In this document: positions 1-9,347 of the stretch, one piece after another
How the letters are laid out: each line of letters opens with the position of its first letter
Position numbering within the stretch: position 1 is the stretch's first letter
NCBI GenBank assembly: GCA_032433765.1
Contig: JAVIAB010000092.1
Location: 60,903,126-60,967,125, forward strand
Direction of reading: 5' to 3'
Length of the DNA: 64,000 bases
DNA from: Megaustenia siamemsis
Lineage: Eukaryota > Mollusca > Gastropoda > Stylommatophora > Ariophantidae
Notes under the pieces: generated by a model
The model's input: the letters and a program-made list of their open reading frames with translations, nothing else
Databases searched by the model: none
What the model was told of the DNA's origin: nothing
Position numbers and translations under genes: made by a program

Positions 1-114
1 TATTATTTTAATGAAAGGTATAAGGATAATATAAAACTCTATCTCTCGTTAGATGTACGCTAATGTTGAATAATGTCTGTGGACATGGAAAAGCCCATGA
101 GACAACGCACGCAA

Positions 115-250
115 TCAGATTGATTACATAATGATAAACAATAGATTTAGAAACAGTCTGTTATGTGTGAAAACAAGACCAGTGTCAGATTGCGATAGTG
201 ATCATGTACCAGTTGTAGGAAAGCTTAGAGTAAAATTAAAAGAATACATA
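115..250 (+). mobile_element. LINE endonuclease fragment
   Basis: The plus strand reads as the end of an apurinic-type endonuclease of a non-LTR retrotransposon: an IDYIM motif is followed by a CDSDHVPV motif, the conserved SDH region. Both sides are unrelated AT-rich sequence, so this is a short broken fragment. Confidence 0.65.
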
Positions 251-332
251 ACAGAGAACATAATTAAACTAAATACGTGAATCTAGCATTGATTATTTTT
301 CAAAAACAAAATTCACATAATCATATTATTAG

Positions 333-334
333 GA

Positions 335-411
<77 letters not shown>
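333..411. repeat. (GAAA)n microsatellite
   Basis: About 19 near-perfect GAAA units form a purine-only strand, followed by more purine-rich sequence. Confidence 0.95.
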
Positions 412-412
<1 letters not shown>

Positions 413-583
413 AACTCACGTTATCCTAAGCAACTAATCAGAAAACGAAAAAAAAAAGAAAAAAACAGATTAAGAATATTGACATTAACATATACAAATA
501 ATTTTGAAAAGAAGAAAAAAGGAAAGAATTCGAACTAACATAAGCTAATAATAAAAAAAAAGAAAAGAAAGAGAGTAAAAGAG

Positions 584-598
584 ACAGAGAGAGTGAGC

Positions 599-647
<49 letters not shown>
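584..647. repeat. (GA)n microsatellite
   Basis: Roughly 20 uninterrupted GA units follow a shorter imperfect GA stretch. Confidence 0.95.
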
Positions 648-648
<1 letters not shown>

Positions 649-659
649 CAAAAAAAATA

Positions 660-2000
660 AAGAAGAACTTTACAATATGGTGCATGTAAATAAACTTTAC
701 TTTAATTCAGTGAAGCTTACAATCCATATCTCAAAATCATGAACGATACTATAATAATAGCGAACACATAAAGTAGATTAAAGGGTCCAACAAACACAAT
801 GTAAAATTGTGTTTGTTTTTTTACCACACAATAATTGTATTGAATTTTTTTTATAAAGACACTAACAAATACAAACACACACACAAACACAAGCACAAAT
901 ACGTGCGCGCTTCTGTAAAAACGAAGTGAAATAGATTAATCACTGAGACCCCAATGAGAGTAGTCAACATGAATCATTGTGAAGAGCAACTTGGAACCAT
1001 CTTAACTGTTTTTACATAAAACACAATATTGTGAACCAATTTCTTATTTTAACCACTGGCTTGACTGCAATGATAAACAAAATCTTATCAGTAGACTACA
1101 ATAATTATTTTACATACTTGTCAGGTATAATATAAAGTTAATCTCATAGCATGTTATATCAAAATTACGTGAAACTGTTAGGAGCACCACCACTGACTCT
1201 GGATACATCCATATAATAGATGGTCGTTTCATCGTTGAGAATCTCATTGATCGATGTGCGTTCTCGTCCTGGCATCCATATGGGCAGTTTACAACAATCT
1301 TGTACCCTGGCACACTCGTTGGCCTACTTGTTTCTACATTTTAACTGGCAACCTAGTGCGCAGAAGACAAGATATTGAACCTCACTTCAGAGAGATCAGC
1401 GGAGAGTAAATCTGAGAAGAATACGGGTCCCCCATGTCGGAATTCAGAGTCAGGACCTTCTTGTACGGAGACCGACCTCTTACCACTTGATTACCCAAAG
1501 CCCATTAAAATTAATTTAACCTGAACCATTACGAAGTGAAACATCTGGCCTTAACTGCTGTTACCTACAACACGATTTTGTAAACCAACGACATCCTTTT
1601 TTTCTTTTCTTTAACTGCTGGCTCGACTGGAGCAGAAAACAAAATTCTTACTTTTTAATAAAGGTTGTAACTTACATACGTATTTTTTTTAAAACCAGCA
1701 GATCAAGTATTTTAATTAGCTGAAATAGAATCATAAAATATCGGTCACATTTGTGTACGACTGATGAAAAGTGGATACATAAAAAAATGTAATGAAGAAC
1801 GCACACACACAAGTAAATTATTGATAAAAAATAATGCCTAATGCCAATTCAGTCAAAACTAACAAATAACATTATTTAGACTTTAAAAATACAATAACAG
1901 GTTAGAGTACCACTCTTTTAACAACATCAGAAATGGAAACATTCTTGTGTGTGATGTGTGCGTGCGCGCTCCCGCGCGTGTGGCATTGGTAAAATAGCTG
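660..2000. other. No gene seen; diverged direct repeat
   Basis: No coding signal is convincing here. About 110 bases near 1000 recur, diverged, near 1550; both contain a stretch of the form taactg-tttac-acaca, then gtgaacc/gtaaacc and a ctggctYgactg motif. This may be one old repeat cut by an insertion of about 450 bases. Confidence 0.4.
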
Positions 2001-2009
2001 ATCACCAAA

Positions 2010-2143
2010 TTAGGTGGCCAGACCACAATTAACAGAGATGGTTTCTACGCCCGTTACCGGGCTCATTGAAGCACAATTTGTATTGTGCGATATCAGAGTC
2101 CATACGCTCACGCTGCTTTTTCTCAACTGATTTTGACCGTCGC
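2010..2143 (-). CDS. Candidate last exon of the channel gene (weak)
   Basis: On the minus strand a good acceptor (pyrimidine-rich tract, then ttgtag) is followed by open sequence. Entered in phase 1 it gives 43 codons to a stop at 2012-2010. Entered in phase 2 it gives a shorter, more basic tail of 37 codons, and in phase 0 it stops after six codons. Phase 1 fits the candidate exon at 7987-8059. The channel should end with a cytosolic tail on this side of the 9.2 kb exon, but no tail motif is recognisable, so this rests on the acceptor and phase only. Confidence 0.25.
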
Positions 2144-2149
2144 CTACAA

Positions 2150-3386
2150 TGATGCACACAGAAAGGAATGGAAACTGGAGACGCATCACGATTAAGCAAA
2201 ATTGTCCATAAAATGTTTTTTAAAGAAATATGTAAGATTAATCCAAATAGTCATTAAGTGTGGATAAACAAGCACATGAATAATTTGCTGCTCGTCTAGC
2301 GCGGCATCAGTCCCCTGTTGGTCATTGGAATAATGTTGTCACATCAGGAGGAGTGTACATGGCTGGTTGTGGAGTCATTTCTTCAAACATTTCCTGTAGG
2401 GTTGCAGGTGTGATGTATGAGACAGGGGTTAAGTCATTCTGTACCTGAATTGACAAGGAAAAATGATAATAGTATGAACAAAATAGGAAATACAAACAAA
2501 GTATGTGGAGTAATAAAACATTATTTATTAAAGATCAAAAATAATGATTTTCAATGTAATTTAAAAATACATAATGTAATCATTCCCATTAATATTGCTT
2601 GATTTTTCATCCCTAGCAAAAGCTTGTTTTGGTTTCTTTCATTTTAACTGCTTTTTTGTTCCTTACCAGAACCTTATTTTTGTTTATCCCACACAGAATA
2701 TATGTATTCTTATCTCACTTGAAATGTGTATTTATATTCATAAAATGTATTACTTCTTTTCTTTAGCTTCATCATAATAGTTATACCGTCTTTGATGTTC
2801 TATAGTACACGATGTTTCCTCATACTATATTCAAGTATATCACACGAGCCCTTCTTACGCTGTTCCACGTCGTCTTATATATATTCTGGAGTTGAGGGAA
2901 TTTGGTTCTAGCTCTCAAGTCTTTGTCATTCTTAACCTTTATGTGCTGCTTTTATAGAGTTCCCCGGTGATAGTGTCACTCCGTCTCACTGTGGGTCTTT
3001 CTAGGTTTCTCTCTTTATTGTGTATATATTTTGTGTAGAGTAAGAACGCATTAAAATCATTTGGGAAACCCATTTTATTTTTTGTCTCGTTATGTAGTTT
3101 AAGACTGGAAATTTGCTGATTATTCCTTACGGTCTCATTTGTAATTAGGGTAACGTTACGAAAAATAAGTTAAGATATTGCGACAGCAGGTGGGCCTAAG
3201 GGAGTGGTTTATATACAAAAGCTACCCCGAGACTAGTCCAAGTCTGAAAACCTTCCTATGAAAGCACACTCCTCCAGAGGGTTGGATACTTAAGACACAG
3301 AGACAGACGCGAGGAACAGAGACATCACAGACTAGCATTGATAGATAAGATCTTAGGGAAAAGGACAAGTCGGAGATTGAAGTTAG
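2150..3386. other. No gene seen
   Basis: AT-rich sequence with only short chance reading frames. No repeat family that I recognise. Confidence 0.5.
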
Positions 3387-3388
3387 TA

Positions 3389-4682
3389 CAGTAAAGTCTC
3401 GATTATCCGGAATGCTCGGGGAAGAACCCATTCTGGATAATTGAATTTTTCTGGATAATCGAGAGTAAGAAAACCAAACTCAAAATTTATGAAAAAACAT
3501 GATTGAAAAATTGCAATGCTCAGAAATATTTAAATTCGTGTGACATTCACTAGCTTTCTCTATCAACATGGGTCCTGATATTGGCATTCCTTTTCTTCTT
3601 CTTTCTAAAAACCACACTTAAAGGACGTCGTCGAGTTTTTCAAATTTTGGCCGTTTCATACTTCGTCTCTGGTGTATATTGTTGCTGCTTTCAGACTCCG
3701 ACGCAAACTTAAACAACTCATCTTTTTGATTTCGTATGTCATATAAAGTTGAAGAGGCTATGCCAAATTCAGTCATCAAAACGTTGCGATTAACGCCTTT
3801 TTCAAGTCTACTAGCGATTTCAATCTTCTGGTTCAGTGTCAATACAGTTCGCTTGCGTTTACCTTTGCGGGAAATTGAGGTGTGGTTTGCACTCGCAGAG
3901 GCCATTATTTAACACAAAAATGTATTCCGTTAAAAAGTATGCACACATGCGTTTATAGCATATCATGTATAATTTATACTGATGGAACGAATTTCAGCTT
4001 GCACAAATGTCTGAGACAAACTAACGTCAAACTCTGTATCTTACTCTTTTTGAATTTCCAGTCGGTAATTTTTGAACCCCTCCCCCTTTCTTCTCACCAT
4101 CTCTATGTCACTGCACGCCGGCTGCTCAACCTTTGATTTATAATCATCAAAGTTATGGGCTCTTCAATTTTCACAAACAATACGTCTGCTTCTAATGTTC
4201 GGTCAGACTGTCAAACGCCATATTTTTGACAAATTCCTGACCAACTTTAGATCTAAAGCAGGCTATGAGAAAATTAAGCAAATTTGTAAAATCATGTAGA
4301 TAAGTGTTTTTGGCACGACTAAGATTTCCCGACAAAAACATTTAGTCGGGGGAAAAAGTGAAGATATAGACTGTCTGTCGCTTTTACTTGGAATATTTGG
4401 AGACACAATGTCTGGATTGAATAAAATATGTTCGCTCCTATTTGAAGTATATTACTGTAAATACACTATTGTAAACGCAATATTGTGTAATGATAGAGCC
4501 TGTAGAAGTAAGCGCAGCGCACAAACCGTGTTGTAGCGTTTTCGATTTCCGGATAAAGGCATTTAATTTAACTGAACAAAACATGATTCAAGCTTTCTCC
4601 CTATAATAATTAAAAAAAAAAAAAAAGTCCGTTAAATTGAGAATTCCGGATTATTGAGTACCGCATAATCGAGACTTTACTG
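3389..4682. mobile_element. pogo/Tigger-like DNA transposon with intact TIRs
   Basis: The left end CAGTAAAGTCTCGATTAT is mirrored at the right end by its reverse complement (terminal inverted repeats of about 23 bp with one mismatch). A TA duplication lies on both sides (3387-3388 and 4683-4684). At 1294 bp it is shorter than autonomous Tigger elements. It holds a CENP-B-like N-terminal domain on the minus strand but no DDE catalytic domain, so it is an internally deleted copy of the pogo branch of Tc1/mariner. Confidence 0.88.
3618..3905 (-). pseudogene. CENP-B-type DNA-binding domain of a Tigger transposase, truncated
   Basis: This 95-codon frame starts with a basic tract (KGKRKR), then the CENP-B N-terminal helix-turn-helix: TLNQKIEIASRLEKG, followed by a second helix with STLYDIRNQKDEL. 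It ends with KRPKFEKLDDVL and a stop. Reading past that stop in the same frame gives a WFLERRRKGMPISGP-like stretch, which is how the second CENP-B domain starts in this family. So the stop is a nonsense mutation in a longer transposase. The DDE domain is missing. The frame lies wholly inside the transposon at 3389-4682. Confidence 0.85.
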
Positions 4683-4689
4683 TATATCA

Positions 4690-5020
4690 ATTAGAGCCGC
4701 AACTGAACGTTTAAAGAATTATTTGTGAAATTTTAACAGCAAGATATAGATAAAGAATCAGCCATTAGAGGAACTAGCAAGTTTATGATTAGTGTGATTG
4801 TGATTAGTATATTAGAATTTCAAGGAGCGGAACATTTCATATTAATTAGACCGCCAGGTGGCATGAACCTTTAGTGGTGTTAAAATAATATGCACATGTA
4901 ATACTTGTGACATTGTACTAGAAGAAACAGTAATAAGTGTGTTATGGTGTTAATCTACATCTCTGGCGTTGTGTGATTTATAACTAGCATGAAAGGAAAC
5001 AGAAACGTGCATTACTTGAG
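4690..5020. other. No gene seen
   Basis: Spacer between the Tigger element and the inverted repeat; nothing recognised. Confidence 0.5.
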
Positions 5021-5027
5021 AATTTAA

Positions 5028-5309
5028 AAAGCCAGTGGCGGGGAGTGTTAGACACTCCAAGGTATGGTCTCAGCTTTATAAAGAAGGAACACAACACAAC
5101 ACTGACGTTTCGGCCTGTGGCCTTCTTCAGAAAACAGGGACAACGACAACAAACGATGAAGCACAATTATCTATAACTACATGGTAGATGATCAGGTGAA
5201 TGGAGAGGTGGACAGAAAAGAAGAGAAGAAAGTAGGATGTTGAAATAAGAAAGGAGGAAGAGATAGAAATGATAATAGTACAAAGTGGATAATATATCGT
5301 AAAACGTAA
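5028..5309 (-). repeat. Left arm of large inverted repeat, Penelope-like end
   Basis: The arm is the reverse complement, with few changes, of 5427-5767. Both arms carry the segment ctgaagaa-GGCC-aca-GGCC-gaaacgtc (here on the minus strand at 5130-5104), like the hammerhead motifs known from Penelope-like retroelement ends. The arm also holds the sequence agtgttagacactcc, itself an interrupted palindrome. Confidence 0.7.
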
Positions 5310-5426
5310 TTTACAAAACATCATTATTGATATATACATCAAATTATAAATATCGTCTATCTATAGTACATTGTATCAGTTCTGTTGTTGACTGTTTTCC
5401 ATGGCATGACACCAATGGCCAGTTTT
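5310..5426. mobile_element. Loop of the inverted repeat: LINE-tail fragment
   Basis: The spacer between the arms contains the string atcagttctgttgttgactg and neighbouring bases shared with the 3' tails of the LINE relics at 6.0, 9.6 and 42.1 kb, so a LINE end separates the two arms. Confidence 0.6.
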
Positions 5427-5767
5427 ACGTTTTACGATATATTATCCACTTTGTACTATTATCATGTCTATCGCTTCCTAATTTTTCCTATCTTTCTATT
5501 CTACACATCTTGACTCTCATCCTACCTCCCTCATGTAGCCTCCTTTCTTATTTCAACATCCTACCTTCTCTTCTTCTCTGTCCACCTCTCCATTCACCTG
5601 ATCATCTAACATGTAGTTATAGATAATTATGCTTCATCGTTTGTTGTCGTTGTCCCTGTTTTCTGAAGAAGGCCACAGGCCGAAACGTCAGTGTTGTGTT
5701 GTGTTCCTTCTTTATAAAGCTGTCACCATACCTTGGAGTGTCTAACACTCCCCATCACTGGCTTTTT
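5427..5767 (+). repeat. Right arm of large inverted repeat, Penelope-like end
   Basis: Pairs with 5028-5309. It is about 60 bp longer because of extra pyrimidine-rich sequence near 5480-5540. The hammerhead-like segment is at 5663-5689. No reverse transcriptase or GIY-YIG frame accompanies it here. Confidence 0.7.
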
Positions 5768-5974
5768 GCTACCAGCTTTACCGCAGCATTGCAATTATTT
5801 GCCTGTTCCTTACTTGAGGATGATTGAATTACTTAGCAAATAGAACAAGGACTTAAAAGCCAGCTACCTCACAATAAACCCAGGATGAAAACCCAGCTCT
5901 GATACTGTCCTGTAACGTTAATGAGGACATATAGCATTGAACCTGATACATAGGAGATGATCATATGATAACCT

Positions 5975-7520
5975 TCTCATCATCATCATTATATGCCATA
6001 CCGGTTGGCGTAGGCGATCATGTCCTTCCACAAGCTTCTATCTACAGTGCATCGTATCAGTTCTGTTGTTGACTGTTTTCCATGCCATGACACCAAGCTA
6101 TCCAGTATTTTCTCTCTTTGTCGTCCGCGATCTCTCGTTCCTTCTATTTTGCCAGTTGTAACTAAGTATTCCAACTTTCCTCTTCTCATGATGTGCCCGA
6201 AAAATGTTCATTGTTTCTTCCTGATGTTTTTTAGGAGTTCCCATTTTGTGTTGGCCTCTTTGAGAATTTCTTCATTGGTCTTTTTAGCTGTCCCGGAATC
6301 TTTCAACATTCTTCTTAGAAATCCCATCTCTGTGGCTTCTAATCGTCTTTTCATTTGTTTGTCTACCGTCAATGATTTGTTTCCATAGGTCAGAATTGGT
6401 TCTATATAGCACATATGAACTCTATTTCTCATTTCTATTGACATATATTTGTTGCATAAGATATTTTTCATTTACTGAAAAGCTATTTTGGCCTGAGCTA
6501 TTCTCCCCTTTTTTTATGTGGTGCACCTTCCACCTGATGTTATTATTGTGTCCAAGTATTTAACGCGTTGCACTTGTTTCAAATTTGTCCTGTTTATTCT
6601 TATGCTGCATGATGGTGATGATTGTTTCTTCGATATGATCATTACTTCTATTTTATTACTATTCAGACAGACCTTTCTTGTTGCTTTCTTTTACTATTAT
6701 GTCTATCATTTCTTGTAGTTCATTCTCTCTGCTTCTCTCACTCTGCTATTAAGACTGTGTCTGTCATCCGCATATCGGAAATTATGTATTTGTGACTGTT
6801 GACTTCAATTCCTTTTGTGTCTAATATTGATCTCATAATATGTTCGCTGTAAAGTGAAAATAAATCCGGCGACAGAACACAGCCTTGTCTGACTCCTTGT
6901 TTTAAAAGTTGAAATTGTCCTGTTTGGTTGTTAATTCGTATAGCTGCTGTTTGTTGCCTGTACATGTATTTTTTAAGATTCGCAGATCCTTGCAATCAAT
7001 GTTTAATTTTTCCAGCATATTGATTATTTCCATATGCTTTACTTTGTCAAATGCTTTTGTGTAGTCTATAAAGCACATATATAGATCTTTCTTTACTTCT
7101 ATAGATATTTCTATCAATGTTCTTAAGATGTATATTGCATTATTGGTGCCCTTTCCTTCCACAAATCCACATTGCTCCTCACTTATTTCTGGCTTTATTT
7201 TGTTTCTTACGCGTCTCATGATGATTCTTAGTAATATTTTCGTCATATGGCTCATGAGACTAATAGTGCGATGGTCTTCACAATCAGTGGCGCCTGTCTT
7301 CTTCGGTATGGCTACAAAGATATATTTTAGTAGATCTTCGGGTATGTGTCTAGTGTTATATATGTCATTGAGTAGTTTTGTTATGACTTGTATTCCCAGC
7401 TCTCCTAATGCATTTATCTCTTCGATTGTTATATTGTGTGATTATTGGGAACTGGAGCTTTGCCTTTTCTCATGTGTTGAATTGTGTCCTCCACTTCACT
7501 CTGCATATATAACAATCTAA
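5975..7520 (-). mobile_element. LINE relic: reverse transcriptase and C-terminal part
   Basis: Read on the minus strand from 7520 downward: motifs EEQCGFVEGKGTNNAIY and FIDYTKAFDKVKH of a non-LTR reverse transcriptase, then [15 protein letters not shown], then the post-RT region with IEPILTYG and, at the end, the tail [17 protein letters not shown] through to YANRYGI. Several frameshifts break it. The tail unit recurs at 9.5, 10.9, 24.6, 27.7 and 42.1 kb, marking one LINE lineage. Confidence 0.85.
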
Positions 7521-7529
7521 GAGATCCAA

Positions 7530-7980
7530 CTCTAGGTAACTTCTAGCTACATTAAATTACTGTTAGATGATCTGGTTCTTGAACAAAGGAAATATGAATT
7601 ATTATGAACAAATCAACCAATAAGAATTAATCCAATAATGAAATAATAAGTATCAACAAATTTATATTGTTACATTTGTACTATCATTTGTTGCCGGATG
7701 ATTTTACAAACATCAGAATCATTTTCTATATTTGTTAGAAATAGTAATCAGGCATATTTAACTGCAAATCTTCTTACGAAAAATTATACATTTTGGGCAT
7801 AACCATTACTGAACGCAAAAGTATTCACAAACATATTAAGTTCTTCGTTAAATAAAAATAAAATGTTTATTAGAAGCACCAAAATAACATTTGAGACTGA
7901 CCAGTCTCTGTTCAAATCGACGGAATATACAGATAACGCTGTAACTTTCATTGTAAAACATGAAATAAACCGATCAGGCG
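7530..7980. other. No gene seen
   Basis: AT-rich spacer with nothing recognised. Confidence 0.5.
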
Positions 7981-7986
7981 ACTTAC

Positions 7987-8059
7987 TATCGATACCATGG
8001 ATTAATGATTCTGTCTCTCCATTACACGTCGGCATGGAGTGTGCTGTGTTTAAGGCATT
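7987..8059 (-). CDS. Candidate C-terminal exon of the channel gene (weak)
   Basis: The minus strand has an acceptor (gatagacag) and a donor (ata then gtaagt) enclosing 24 codons plus one base, NALNTAHSMPTC and onward to LIHGID. Phase 0 in and phase 1 out fits the 9.2 kb exon (ends phase 0) and the candidate exon at 2143. Against it: the acceptor lies at the edge of an interspersed repeat with a TAGA tail and lacks a pyrimidine tract. Confidence 0.22.
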
Positions 8060-8125
8060 CTGTCTATCTATTGACCTTTCGAGCCGTAACCGGCCCATAG
8101 GGTGTTGACCAAGATACTCCTTCTC
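8060..8125 (-). repeat. Short interspersed repeat end with TAGA tail
   Basis: The block containing cctatgggccggttacgg and ctcgaaaggtcaatagatag on the minus strand recurs in plus orientation at 26270-26330, each time ending in a TAGA/CAGA tail. This suggests a SINE 3' end. Confidence 0.55.
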
Positions 8126-8624
8126 TTATATGAATTTCTGTTCTAGCAGTTTTCAATTCTTTTAAAGATATTTTATCAAATCTCACCATTTGTCTCTGTT
8201 TTGTGTAAGCAGCTCTATCTTATTGAGGGAGCCGAATCCTGCTGTTCCTGCCTCTCTCATCAATGTTTTTCTCAGTGTCTCTCTGGGTCTTCCTCTTTTT
8301 CTCCTACCTGTTGTTTCCCACATGAGGGTTTGCTTAAGGCTTTAGGGGGAATTATTATTTTTTTTAAAAATAACTTTAACTGCTATTATCTTGACCATCT
8401 ATCGGTTTATTATGGTGTCTCTTGTGTTCTGAAACCAGAGTAACGGTTATTGTAAATACTCATAGTTAACTGTTTATGTTCCGCTCGTCTTGCATGATAT
8501 AACTGAAACTCAAGTTCTATTTTTTGCACGTGCCTAATGAAGGCTGTAGTTTCAAAATATTTCTCTGATATAATATCTACCTGAGTATTTTTATCAGACA
8601 ATATTAAATAGATTATTTCACTTC

Positions 8625-8985
8625 CCTTTCCTTTCATTTTTCTTTTCTTTCTTTTATCGCCTTTCTGTCTTTTCTTTCGATCTTTTTTATTTCTTTCTTT
8701 TCTTTTCTTACCTTTTTTCCTTTCCTTCTTTCCTCCTTTATTTTATTTAGTTTTCTTTCTTTTCTTTCTTTTCTGCATTTCTTTTTTTCCCTTTCTTTCT
8801 TTCCTTCCCCTTTTCCCTTTATGTCCCCCTTCCCTTTTCTTTTTCCCTTCCTTTAATTTCTTTCATTTTTTTCTTTTCATTTTATTTCTTTCTAGTAATT
8901 TTTTCTTTCTTTCTGTTGATTTCTTTCTTTCCATTTTATTTTATTTTCCTTTTTTCTTTCTTTCTCTTTCCCCATTAAAAGTCAG
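8625..8985. repeat. Polypyrimidine low-complexity tract
   Basis: About 360 bases made almost only of C and T (CTTT and CCTTT variants) on the plus strand. Confidence 0.85.
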
Positions 8986-9203
8986 CCTTTTTCAGGTTGT
9001 ATTTTATGAGTGATGCACTACTAATTTCGCATTACTATTACTATTACACGTTAAAGCCTCAGTTTATTTGTTTTTTAAAACAACTGTTCACACTTAAAGG
9101 AAAAAAATGGTCATCCTATTATTTATATAGTAAAAAAAAATATCTCTGAACAATATAATGAATCAGCCAAGAAGAAGATTTGTACAGAAGCTGATGTACT
9201 TAC

Positions 9204-9347
9204 GGGCTTAATTTTCTTCAACGAACATTTGTACCATAGAGATTTCCCAATGCCAAAAAGAAAGCTGCAGATTTCTCCAAGAGTGATGGCCGACAGGCCT
9301 AACCATAATCCTAACTGGCCACCAAAATCACTGATTAGATTCATGCT
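9204..9347 (-). CDS. Channel exon: second membrane helix and pore
   Basis: 48 codons, phase 0 at both ends (acceptor atttcag, donor ccc then gtaagt). It starts [19 protein letters not shown]. In this family FGGQLGLW leads into the second transmembrane helix, and G-L-S matches the G/S-x-S selectivity filter. The helix continues [15 protein letters not shown] and ends in a basic cytosolic stretch (KCSLKKIKP). No stop is reached before the donor, so at least one more coding exon follows at lower coordinates. Confidence 0.93.

Noticed and set aside
333..411. Regular GAAA repeat considered as a CRISPR-like array
   Set aside because: Uniform 4-base units without spacers: a microsatellite. No prokaryotic features anywhere in the window.
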